Shown here one piece after another: positions 16,867 through 25,117 of a DNA stretch of 64,000 nucleotides (position 1 is its first letter; every line of letters starts with the position of its first letter). A program made the position numbers and the translations under genes. The DNA comes from Azospirillum sp. TSH58 (GTDB taxonomy: Bacteria; Pseudomonadota; Alphaproteobacteria; Azospirillales; Azospirillaceae). Location: contig NZ_CP022364.1 in the NCBI RefSeq assembly GCF_003119115.1, positions 2,246,001 through 2,310,000 of the forward strand, written 5' to 3'. Below the pieces are notes generated by a model. That model searched no databases and was not told the DNA's origin. It saw only the letters and a list, made by a program, of their open reading frames with translations.

Positions 16867-17349
16867 TCACACTGGCGAGGTGTCCTGGCTCCAGGACGGG
16901 TCCTCGATCCGGTGCAGGCGGCCGGCCCCGGTGAGCGCGGCGCGCAGGGTCAGCGCCTTGCGCCGCGCCGGGGCCAGCCGGTGTTCCGGCGCCTCGCGCA
17001 GGATCTCCGCGCCGTAGGCGTCGGCGACCATCAGGCCGCAGTCGTCGGGGATCAGCTCCGCCGGGAAGGCGTCGTCGACGGCGAAGTAGAAGGCGTCGCA
17101 CCAGTCCCGGTAGTCCGGCCATTTCTGGTCGGACCGGAAATCGGCCACGCAGCTTTTCACCTCGACGATGACGACGGTGCCGGCGCCGTCCATCGCCAGG
17201 ACGTCGGCGCGGCGTCCGCTGGCCAGCCGGAACTCCGCCATGCTGACGAAGCCGCGCGCGGCCAGCGCACGGCGCACCCCGCGGAAGATCGGGACGGCGC
17301 CGCCCGCCGGGATCGGCGGCTCGTCGCCCTGCAACAGGATATCGGCCAT
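16867..17349 (-). CDS. mmcB: MmcB family DNA repair protein
   Basis: A 160-residue protein of the alphaproteobacterial MmcB family (restriction-endonuclease-like fold). The core RRADVLAMDGAGTVVIVEVK has the D...E-x-K pattern of PD-(D/E)XK nucleases. It is followed by KSCVADFRSDQKWPDY, DAFYFAVDDAFPAELIPDD and GLMVADAYGAEI, the usual family blocks. In Caulobacter MmcB is an SOS-induced factor for mitomycin C repair together with ImuB-type mutagenesis genes; those are not in this window. The ATG at 17349 gives MADILLQGDEP. It is in the same orientation as the flanking signalling genes but functionally unrelated. Confidence 0.9.
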   Translation of the reverse strand: MADILLQGDEPPIPAGGAVPIFRGVRRALAARGFVSMAEFRLASGRRADVLAMDGAGTVVIVEVKSCVADFRSDQKWPDYRDWCDAFYFAVDDAFPAELIPDDCGLMVADAYGAEILREAPEHRLAPARRKALTLRAALTGAGRLHRIEDPSWSQDTSPV

Positions 17350-17443
17350 TTCGAATGGAACAGTTCAGGAACGAAGGGGCACAATGACCCGGCTTCGCGC
17401 CTTTGCCAAGGGACTTTTGCCGTATCCAGGCCGCGCGGAAGGG

Positions 17444-18763
17444 TCAGGCGCGGGCAGCGGCGTGGGGAATGCCCTGGGAAGCCGCATGGGGCAGGCTGCG
17501 CCGCGGCGGGAACATCAGGATGGCCGTCGTGCCGGCGCCGGGCTCGCTGTAGAGGTCGAGCCGCCCGCCGTGCATCTCCATCAGCCGCTTGACCACGGGC
17601 AGGCCGATGCCCGTCCCGGTGGCGCCGCGGGGGACGGCCATGTCGGCGCGGCCGAACGGTTCCAGGACGCGGGCCAACTCGTCCTCGGCGATGCCGGCGC
17701 CGGTGTCGGCCACCATCAGCCCGATCCCACCGTCCGGCATGGGGCTGGCCGACAGCATCACCTGCCCGCCCGAAGGGGTGAACTTCACCGCGTTCGACAG
17801 CAGGTTGGTCAGCATCCGCTGAAGCGCCCGGGCGTCGCCGTAGAGCAGGGGCAGGTCCCTGGACAGATCCTCTCCGATGTCCACGCCGCGGGCCGCCGCC
17901 TTGTCGCCGACCTGGGCCAGCGCCTGACGGGCGGCGTCGGCCACGTTGATGGCCTCCTCCTGCATGTCCGTCCGGGCGGTCTCGCTCTGCGACAGGTCCA
18001 GGATGCCGTCGATCAGCGACAGAAGATGCGTGCCGCTGGCGTGGATGTCCGCGGCGTAGCTGCGGTAGCGGGGGGAGCCGAGCGGGCCGAAGGTCTCCGC
18101 CAGCAGCACCTCGGAAAAGCCCAGCACCGCGTTCAGCGGGGTGCGCAGCTCATGGCTCATGTGCGCCAGGAACTCCGCCTTGGCCCGGTGGGCGCGGTGC
18201 GATTCCGGCACGGCGGGAACCTCCGCGCCAAGCTCCACGAGGGACACGCAGACGGTCGGCGCCGCGCGGTCGGCGCCCGGAGGAGGGGTGTCGAGCGGGG
18301 TGGCGGCGATCCGCCAGCGCGCGCCGCCTGGGGCGATCACCAGACGGCGCACCGTCTGGCGTTCCATCAGGCAATCGGCGAGGCAGGCGAACAGGCCGGC
18401 CCCCTCGCCATCCTGGAGATCGTCGGCGCGCAGCCGGCGCCCGGTCAGGGGATGCCCGAACAGCCGCTCCGCCGCGCGGTTGGCCGTCAGCCACTCGAAG
18501 TCGTCGACGGCGCCGGTGCCGTCACGGACCGCGGCCAGAACGCCGATTCCGTCGGCCAGCGCCGCCAGCGCCGCGCCCATCAGGGCATCGTCGGCCGGTG
18601 TTCTGGTTGCCGGCGCATCGCCAACCCGTGCAAGGCCGGCCGTACCGTTCCCCTCCGGCCCGCCGCGATCCAAAAGCGCAGCAGGCGCCGCGCCAGCCGG
18701 CGTTGCCGCCTCCGGTTGTCGGTCGCGGAAAGGGGGTTCGATCACGGCATCCATTGGCCGCAT
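17444..18763 (-). CDS. PAS domain histidine kinase
   Basis: A cytosolic kinase of about 439 residues. After a Pro/Ala-rich start it has a PAS-like region (about 55-180, VDDFEWLTANRAAERLFGHPL), a HisKA domain with autophosphorylated His about 204 (HMSHELRTPLNAVLGFSEVL), and a full HATPase: N-box LTNLLSNAVKFT, G1 box VADTGAGIAEDEL, G2 box GTGIGLPVVKRL. No membrane segment or attached receiver is seen, so the partner regulator is elsewhere. It could phosphorylate the receiver-Hpt protein encoded nearby, which is inference. The start (18763, MRPMDAVIEPP) is tentative; ATG 18754 is an alternative. Confidence 0.88.
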   Translation of the reverse strand: MRPMDAVIEPPFRDRQPEAATPAGAAPAALLDRGGPEGNGTAGLARVGDAPATRTPADDALMGAALAALADGIGVLAAVRDGTGAVDDFEWLTANRAAERLFGHPLTGRRLRADDLQDGEGAGLFACLADCLMERQTVRRLVIAPGGARWRIAATPLDTPPPGADRAAPTVCVSLVELGAEVPAVPESHRAHRAKAEFLAHMSHELRTPLNAVLGFSEVLLAETFGPLGSPRYRSYAADIHASGTHLLSLIDGILDLSQSETARTDMQEEAINVADAARQALAQVGDKAAARGVDIGEDLSRDLPLLYGDARALQRMLTNLLSNAVKFTPSGGQVMLSASPMPDGGIGLMVADTGAGIAEDELARVLEPFGRADMAVPRGATGTGIGLPVVKRLMEMHGGRLDLYSEPGAGTTAILMFPPRRSLPHAASQGIPHAAARA

Positions 18764-19043
18764 AGTCGAAAACTTTTGAGAAACATGCAACCGACAAATT
18801 GCGACAACCTCTGTCGTTACTACGGTGTTCCGGACCATGCTCATGGCCTTTTCTTGACTTTTATATAAAAATGCGCTGAATTGTTCGCGTGGTCAGCGGC
18901 CTCGAAGGCAAGGCCGGGCGCCGTGCCGGATGCCAAGCCGAATAGTCCTGTCGGTGGTCGGACGAACGGTGGGCTTGATCCTGGGCGCCGCATCCGTAGC
19001 CTGTTCGCAGGGGACCGCTTCCGGTCGCCAGGAAACCGCGTGC
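18764..19043. other. Divergent promoter region between two kinase genes
   Basis: About 280 bp between divergently transcribed kinases. It contains an AT-rich patch (TTGACTTTTATATAAAAATG, about 18854-18873) in a GC-rich background and a short dyad CGACA-acctc-TGTCG (about 18801-18815). The patch probably carries promoter elements for one or both genes. No coding sequence is supported. Confidence 0.4.
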
Positions 19044-20516
19044 ATGCAGTGGGAGACGCCGCCCGTGACGAGCGAAGGAGCTTATCCGCATGGCGTGGGA
19101 CGGCACGGCGCGGTCCTGGTCTTCGACGCCGACGACCGGCTGACCGCCTGGAACGAGGCGGCGGAGGCGCTGGCCGGCGCCGGCCGCCTTCTGGTCCAGG
19201 GCGCCTTGCCGGAAGCGCTGGCGCCGCTGTTCCGCTGTCTGCCGCCCGGCCACACCGTCACCGACTGGCCGCTCAGCGGAGGCGGGTTCATCCGCCGCAC
19301 CGCCGGAGCGGACGCCGCGGGGGCCGGGCCCACGGCGGGCGCCGACCTGTCGGGCCGCCTGTTCGCCGCGGCCAGCCACGACCTGCGCCAGCCGCTGGCC
19401 GCCCTGTCGCTCCTGTTGGGGGCCTTGGAAGGGCGGCTCGACGGGGCCGCGGCGGGTGGCGGCAAGGGCGCTCCGGGGCGGGGCGGCGCCCTCAACGACC
19501 CGGCGGCGCGCGACCTGCTGAACGCCATGGGCAACGCGGTGCAGTCGCTGCGCGGGATGGTGGACGGGCATTTCGACCTCGTGCGGCTGGAGGCCGGTCT
19601 GGTGCAGCCGGACATCGGCGCGCCCGTGGTCAACGGCATCCTGACGCGGGTGGCGCTGGACGCCGCCCCGCGCCTCGACGGGCGGGGGTTGCGCTTCTCG
19701 GTGCTGCCCTGCTCGGTGCGGGTCGCCACCGACGCCTCGCTTCTGGAGCGCATCCTTCAGGGATTCGTGGCCAGCACCCTGCGCCACACGGAGCGGGGGC
19801 GGGTCGTGCTCGGCTGCCGCCGCCAGGGGGCGCATCTGCGGATCGAACTGTGGTCCACCGGTCGCGGCCTGCTTCCCGACCAGCTTCTCGCCCTGAGGGA
19901 GGAGTTCCAGCGCCCGGACGGCTCGGGTGACCCCTCGGCGATCGATCTCGGCCTGCGGCTCGCCTGCGGTCTGGCGCGGCGGCTGGGGCACCGGCTCGAG
20001 GTGGACTCGGCGCCCGGCCGCGGCACGATGCTGGCGGTGCTGGTGCCGCGGGCGGCGGACGGTGCGGACGAGCCGCCGGCCGCCGCGGAACCCGGTCCCG
20101 CCGATGCCCCCGCTCCCGGCGCGGACGTCAGCCGCGCCCGCGTGCTGGTCATCGAGGACGACCCGATGGTGCTGGACGCGCTGGGCGCGCTGCTCGGCCA
20201 ATGGGGCTGCGCGGTGGTCGCCGCGGACTCGGTGGACGACGCGCTGGAGCGGCTGGGTCCCGGTCCGCAGCCACCCGACCTCGTCATCTCCGACCTGCGG
20301 TTGAAAGGCGCGATGAACGGGATCGTCGCCATCCGCCAGATCGGCAAGGCGCTCGACGCCACGCTGCCCGGGCTGATCCTCACCGGCGACACCGATCCGA
20401 TGCGCCTGCGCGAGGCGCGGCTGTCCGGATATCCGTTGCTTCACAAGCCGGTGGCGCCGATGGCCCTGCGGGGGGCGGTGGCGCGGCTTCTCGGTCGCGA
20501 GCGGCTGAAGTCCTGA
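19044..20516 (+). CDS. Hybrid histidine kinase-like protein with degenerate ATPase
   Basis: A 490-residue protein. It has a short PAS-like start (VLVFDADDRLTAWNEAAEAL), a HisKA-type helix pair with His about 112 (AAASHDLRQPLAALSLLL), a HATPase-like region and a C-terminal receiver with Asp about 417 (LVISDLRLKGAMNG) and Lys in LLHKPV. The ATPase boxes are eroded: the N-box reads GFVASTLRHT with no Asn, G1 reads STGRGLLPDQ in place of DTGxGI, and G2 reads DLGLRL. It therefore probably cannot bind ATP normally. The SHDLRQP class matches the next kinase downstream, suggesting duplication followed by decay. The start is tentative; ATG 18930 is upstream in frame. Confidence 0.8.
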   Translation: MQWETPPVTSEGAYPHGVGRHGAVLVFDADDRLTAWNEAAEALAGAGRLLVQGALPEALAPLFRCLPPGHTVTDWPLSGGGFIRRTAGADAAGAGPTAGADLSGRLFAAASHDLRQPLAALSLLLGALEGRLDGAAAGGGKGAPGRGGALNDPAARDLLNAMGNAVQSLRGMVDGHFDLVRLEAGLVQPDIGAPVVNGILTRVALDAAPRLDGRGLRFSVLPCSVRVATDASLLERILQGFVASTLRHTERGRVVLGCRRQGAHLRIELWSTGRGLLPDQLLALREEFQRPDGSGDPSAIDLGLRLACGLARRLGHRLEVDSAPGRGTMLAVLVPRAADGADEPPAAAEPGPADAPAPGADVSRARVLVIEDDPMVLDALGALLGQWGCAVVAADSVDDALERLGPGPQPPDLVISDLRLKGAMNGIVAIRQIGKALDATLPGLILTGDTDPMRLREARLSGYPLLHKPVAPMALRGAVARLLGRERLKS

Positions 20517-20760
20517 GGAGGTTTCGGGTCGCTTTGAAGTGCCGAGCCCCATCGCCGGCTTTGTATTGCAGGATTGACATCAAAATGGGCGCGCAATCCC
20601 CTTGCAAATGACAATCAATAGTCGGCCGCCCCGGTGTTCTCCCCGGAACATACTATCCATTTGGGAGGATAAGGGCTTTTCCATTATCGAGGCGTGGGGC
20701 TGCTTGCTATAGTCGAACGATCCGACGATTTCGGTGATAAGGCGTTTGGGAACGGGTGGC

Positions 20761-23061
20761 ATGGCGCTGCTGGACAGAAGGAGGCGGGGCTCGTTTGCGG
20801 TTCCGGTGCTGGTCGCCGCGGGCCTGACGTTGACCCTGGGCGCCTTTTTCCAGATGCGCGCCGCCAACCGCGATGCGGAGCGCGCGCAGCACGAGCGGCA
20901 GTTCGCCCAGTTCCACGACGCCCTGACGGAGCGGATCGGCAGCCACGCGCTGCTGCTGCGCACGCTGCGCTCGGCCTTTTCGGACGCCCGCCCGGCCACC
21001 CGCGACGCCTTCGCGGCGGCGGTCCGGCCGATGATGCCCCTCTATCCCGGACTGTGGTCGGTCACCTGGGTGCGTCGGGTTCCGCCGGCCGAGGTTCCGG
21101 CGCTGGAGGCGGACATGAGGGCCGCCGGACGCCAGGACTTCGCGGTTCAAGACGGGGCTGTTCAGGACGGGGCCGTTCAGGACAGGGCCGTTCAGAACAG
21201 GGCCGTTCAGAACAGGGATGAGACGGGCGGCGACACCGCCGGCGCCCCCCCGGCCTCCTCCCAGGGGGATCTGTTCGTCAACACGCTGGTGGAGCCGGAG
21301 CGCGGCGGGGTCTTCGGGCAGGGGATCAACATCCTGTCCCTGCCCAACCGGGCGGAGGTGCTGGCGCGGGCCTGCGCGTCGGGCGAACCGACGGCGACGG
21401 AGGCCCTGCCGCCGCGTCAACGGGGGGAGTCCGGGCGCAGCATCGGCCTGTATCTTCCCGTTTACCGCTATCCCGTGGACGAGATGGACGGGGCCGACCG
21501 CTGCGCGGAAGTCGCCGGCTACGTCGCCTCGGTCTTCGGCATCGCCCGCCTTCTGGAGGAGGCGGGCAACCGCGTGAACGGCCTGCACGGGGCCGTGCAT
21601 CTGCTCGACGGGCCGGCGGGGGACGGCGGGCGGGTCCTGGCGTCCCGCGACCTCGACGCCCCGTCCGCGAGCCGGGAGGGCATGCCCTTCAGCGAGATCC
21701 GCAAGGATGGCGAGACGGTGGTCGAGCGCGATCTGCTGATCGGCGGCCGGCGCTGGACCCTGGCGCTGGCGATTCCGCCCGAACCGCGGCTGGGGCCGGT
21801 GGATTATCCGGCCTGGATCGTCCTGGTGATGGGGCTTCTTCTGACCGGCGCGCTGGCCGGCTACACCCGGCGCGAGGCGCAGGCCAAGCGCCTCCTGGTG
21901 ACCGAGGCCCGCGCCCGCGCCGCCATGGCCCGCGCGCTGCGCGAAAGCGAGGAGCGGTTCCGCATGGCGCTGCGCCATTCGCGGGTCGCCGTGTTCAGCC
22001 TGGACCGCAACCTGCGCTACATGTGGATGTACAACCCGCAGACCGGGCGGGCGGCGGAAACCTTCATCGGGCGGACCAACGCCGGAATCCACGCGCCGGA
22101 CGACGCGGCCCGGCTGGACGCGGTGAAGCGGGCCGTGCTGGACACCGGCACCGGCTCCCGGCAGGAGGTCCGCATCGGAGGGGCGCCCGGCCCGGAGCAG
22201 GTGTTCGACCTGATCGTCGAGCCGCTGCGGGACGAGGTCGGCGCGGTGTCGGGCGTGATCTGCGCCGCCATCGACATCTCCGACGGTGTGCGCATCCGCG
22301 AGGCGCTGGCGGAGGCCCATGCCGAGGCGGAGCGGGCCAACCGGGCCAAGTCGCGCTTCCTCGCCGCGGCCAGCCACGATCTGCGCCAGCCCTTCCAGGC
22401 GATGAGCCTGTTCCACCACATCCTGTCCGCCCGCCTGTCCGACGCCAAGCAGATGGAGGTGGCGGAGAAGCTGGGCGAGGCGATCGCCGCCGGCAACACG
22501 CTGCTCAACACGCTGCTCGACACCTCCGCGCTGGAGGCCGGCAACGTCAAGCCGCGCCCCACCGTCTTCCCATTCCAGGACATTGCCAACCGGCTGAACC
22601 GCGAGTTCGCGGAGCAGGCGGCCAGCAAGGGCATGGTGCTGCGGATGGTCCCGACCTCCGCCTGCGTGCTCAGCGACCCGGTCCTGCTGGAGCGCATGGT
22701 GCGCAACCTGCTGGTCAACGCGCTGCGCTACGCCGGGACCGGGACGATCCTGCTGGGCTGCCGGCACCGCGACGGGCACGCGCTGGTCGAGGTGTGGGAC
22801 ACCGGGCCGGGCATCCCCGCCGACCAGCTCAAGCTGATCTTCGACGACTTCTACCGCTGCGGCACCGACCAGCGGGACAGCGGGCGCGGGCTGGGGCTGG
22901 GGCTCTCGATCGTCCGGCGCACCGCGCAGATCCTCGGCCATCAGGTCGATGTCCGGTCGCGCGTCGGCAAGGGCACGGTCTTCTCCATCGCCGTGCTGAT
23001 GGTCGGCGACCGCCACCACCCGTTGCCCGAGGAGCCCACCACGTCGGTGGCGAGCGCCTGA
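20761..23061 (+). CDS. CHASE-domain membrane histidine kinase
   Basis: A 766-residue sensor kinase. Membrane segment 1 is at about 13-30. An extracytoplasmic CHASE domain (about 75-320) carries LYPGLWSVTWVRRVPPAEV and LYLPVYRYP. Membrane segment 2 is at about 345-365 (YPAWIVLVMGLLLTGALAG). A PAS domain (about 390-500) follows, then HisKA with His 539 (ASHDLRQPFQAMSLFHHIL) and an intact HATPase: N-box RNLLVNALRYAG, G1 DTGPGIPADQL, G2 GLGLGLSIVRR. CHASE domains bind small ligands. A 15-bp minisatellite interrupts the CHASE domain. No receiver is attached; the preceding degenerate hybrid protein on the same strand could be its partner. ATG 20761 is used. Confidence 0.9.
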   Translation: MALLDRRRRGSFAVPVLVAAGLTLTLGAFFQMRAANRDAERAQHERQFAQFHDALTERIGSHALLLRTLRSAFSDARPATRDAFAAAVRPMMPLYPGLWSVTWVRRVPPAEVPALEADMRAAGRQDFAVQDGAVQDGAVQDRAVQNRAVQNRDETGGDTAGAPPASSQGDLFVNTLVEPERGGVFGQGINILSLPNRAEVLARACASGEPTATEALPPRQRGESGRSIGLYLPVYRYPVDEMDGADRCAEVAGYVASVFGIARLLEEAGNRVNGLHGAVHLLDGPAGDGGRVLASRDLDAPSASREGMPFSEIRKDGETVVERDLLIGGRRWTLALAIPPEPRLGPVDYPAWIVLVMGLLLTGALAGYTRREAQAKRLLVTEARARAAMARALRESEERFRMALRHSRVAVFSLDRNLRYMWMYNPQTGRAAETFIGRTNAGIHAPDDAARLDAVKRAVLDTGTGSRQEVRIGGAPGPEQVFDLIVEPLRDEVGAVSGVICAAIDISDGVRIREALAEAHAEAERANRAKSRFLAAASHDLRQPFQAMSLFHHILSARLSDAKQMEVAEKLGEAIAAGNTLLNTLLDTSALEAGNVKPRPTVFPFQDIANRLNREFAEQAASKGMVLRMVPTSACVLSDPVLLERMVRNLLVNALRYAGTGTILLGCRHRDGHALVEVWDTGPGIPADQLKLIFDDFYRCGTDQRDSGRGLGLGLSIVRRTAQILGHQVDVRSRVGKGTVFSIAVLMVGDRHHPLPEEPTTSVASA
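21145..21219 (+). repeat. 15-bp minisatellite, five units, within CHASE domain
   Basis: Five head-to-tail 15-base units of the type GTTCAGGACGGGGCC, varying at a few positions. They encode five repeats of V-Q-(D/N)-(G/R)-A. The unit is a multiple of three, so copy-number change would keep the reading frame and change the loop length in the sensor domain. Confidence 0.9.
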
Positions 23062-23651
23062 GCCCGTCCGGCTTTGCCATCCTTGCCATGCGCGCGGCGG
23101 GCGTGTGCGCTGCGGAATCGTCGGGATGGCGGGACGCTGTTCTCCCCGTTTCACGAAAATCCCGATAATCCGTCAATCCCGGACCTGGACGCGCAAGGTC
23201 TTGCCATGCTGCGCCTGCTCAGTGATACAATGCTGCGCGAGCGGATTGTGGTGCCGGAAAGTAAACGGATTCCGTCTTCCAACCGCTTGACATAGGTCAT
23301 GGGGTGAGACCTTGGGCCGTCGTAAGACCGTGACGGAACGACATTTCCGCCGGTCGTCGAAGACGGACGGCGCGGGGTGCGGCGGGGACGGCGGAACCGG
23401 CGGCGACGGGGGGGTGCGACATTGTTGCACCGCAACGGAACCGCGAAATGCGCCACCCTGTCACATCTCTTTCACGGTGCCACGTTATTCAGGGCACCCC
23501 GAACCGGCCCCTGGCGGGCGGCCCTTCCCGGGCCGGCCGATCCAGGGGTCCAACAAAAAGGCCGCGGACGACAGGGCGATCCGCAGGCCGGGAGGATTCG
23601 GCCCGGGGATCACGTGATTCCGAGCCGCTATCCGATTGAGGAGCTTCTCCA
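23062..23651. other. Long intergenic region without recognisable gene
   Basis: Nearly 600 bp between the kinase stop and the MaoC-Pta start. In-frame stretches here are short and Pro/Arg-rich and do not resemble proteins. A TTGACA (about 23287) and a small dyad GGTGCC...GGCACC (about 23478-23500) are visible. The region probably holds the promoter of the pta-ackA operon, and a small RNA cannot be excluded. Confidence 0.4.
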
Positions 23652-25103
23652 ATGGACCGTGTTACCGCGCCCGCCACCCCCGACTTCGGCAAGAACGGCT
23701 CAGCCATGATCGAGAACGTCACCTTCGAGGAAATCCAGATCGGCCAGCAGGCGAGCCTGTCGCGGCGTCTGACCATGTCCGACATCGAGCTGTTCGCCAC
23801 GGTGTCCGGCGACATCAATCCGGCGCACCTCGACGAGGAGTATGCGGCGGACAGCCAGTTCCACAAGGTGATCGGCCACGGCATGTGGTCGGGGTCGCTG
23901 ATCTCCGCCGTTCTCGGCACGCTGCTGCCCGGTCCGGGGACGATCTATCTGGGCCAGGACCTGCGCTTCAAGCGCCCGGTGGGCCTGGGCGACGTCATCA
24001 CCGTGACGGTCACCGCCAAGGAGAAGCACGCCGAGAAGAACATCGTCGTCTTCGATTGCGTGGCCCGCAACCAGGACGGCAAGGAGGTCGTCTCCGGCCT
24101 CGCCGAGGTGATCGCGCCGACCAGGAAGGTCCGCCGCGCGGCGCACGAGCTGCCGCAGGTCCAGGTCATCCGCCACGACGGCCATGACGAGCTGCTGGGC
24201 AAGACGGAATCGCTGCCCCCGGTGCCGACCGCCGTCGTCCATCCCTGCGACGAAAGCTCGCTGAAGGGCGCGGTCGAGGCCGCCGAGGCCAACCTGATCG
24301 ACCCGGTGCTGATCGGCCCGGCCTCGAAGATCAAGTCGGTCGCCGAGGCCCACGGCCTGGACATCAGCCGCTACCGCATCGTGGACGTGGCGCATTCCCA
24401 CGCGTCGGCCGAGACCGGCGTCCGGCTGGCCCGCTCGGGCGAGTGCGAGGCGGTGATGAAGGGCAGCCTGCACACCGACGAGCTGATGGCCGAGGTCGTC
24501 CGCAAGGAGACCGGCCTGCGCACCGGTCGGCGGCTCAGCCACGTCTTCGTGATGAACGTGCCGACCTATCCGCGCACGCTGCTGATCACCGACGCGGCGA
24601 TCAACATCTACCCGACGCTGGAAGACAAGGTGGACATCGTCCAGAACGCCATCGACCTCGCCAAGGTCCTGGGCGTCGAGACGCCGCGCGTCGCCATCCT
24701 GTCGGCGGTGGAGACGGTGAACCCGAAGATCGCCTCGACGCTGGAAGCGGCGGCGCTGTGCAAGATGGCCGACCGTGGCCAGATCAAGGGCGGCATCCTC
24801 GACGGCCCGCTGGCCTTCGACAACGCCATCAGCCTGGAGGCCGCCCGCACCAAGGGCATCGTGTCCGAGGTCGCCGGCCAGGCCGACATCCTGCTGGTCC
24901 CCGATCTGGAGGCCGGCAACATGCTGGCCAAGCAGCTCTCCTTCCTGGCGAACTCCGACGCCGCCGGCATCGTGCTCGGCGCCCGCGTGCCGATCATCCT
25001 GACCAGCCGCGCCGACAACGTCCGCACCCGTCTGGCGTCCTGCGCCGTGGCCGTCCTGGCCGCCGCCGCCCGCCGCCGTGGCGCCGCCGCCGCGGCCGAG
25101 TGA
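23652..25103 (+). CDS. MaoC-phosphate acyltransferase fusion
   Basis: A 483-residue bifunctional protein. Residues about 20-155 form a MaoC/PhaJ-type hot-dog domain with the hydratase motif GDINPAHLDEEYA and FHKVIGHGMWSGSL. Residues about 165-475 form a phosphate acetyl/butyryltransferase domain (CEAVMKGSLHTDELM, RRLSHVFVMNVPTYPRTLLI, IKGGILDGPLAFDNAIS). The transferase exchanges CoA for phosphate on an acyl group, and the MaoC part could supply or sense short 3-hydroxyacyl or enoyl-CoA. The acetate kinase gene follows 14 bases later, so the operon turns acyl-CoA into carboxylate plus ATP. The ATG at 23652 has a GAGGAG ribosome-binding site. Confidence 0.93.
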   Translation: MDRVTAPATPDFGKNGSAMIENVTFEEIQIGQQASLSRRLTMSDIELFATVSGDINPAHLDEEYAADSQFHKVIGHGMWSGSLISAVLGTLLPGPGTIYLGQDLRFKRPVGLGDVITVTVTAKEKHAEKNIVVFDCVARNQDGKEVVSGLAEVIAPTRKVRRAAHELPQVQVIRHDGHDELLGKTESLPPVPTAVVHPCDESSLKGAVEAAEANLIDPVLIGPASKIKSVAEAHGLDISRYRIVDVAHSHASAETGVRLARSGECEAVMKGSLHTDELMAEVVRKETGLRTGRRLSHVFVMNVPTYPRTLLITDAAINIYPTLEDKVDIVQNAIDLAKVLGVETPRVAILSAVETVNPKIASTLEAAALCKMADRGQIKGGILDGPLAFDNAISLEAARTKGIVSEVAGQADILLVPDLEAGNMLAKQLSFLANSDAAGIVLGARVPIILTSRADNVRTRLASCAVAVLAAAARRRGAAAAAE

Positions 25104-25117
25104 GAGGGGCGCCCGTC

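Noticed and set aside
23173..23430. Possible 85-residue protein in the gap before the MaoC-Pta gene
   Set aside because: Low-complexity Pro-rich start, no ribosome-binding site and no family resemblance.
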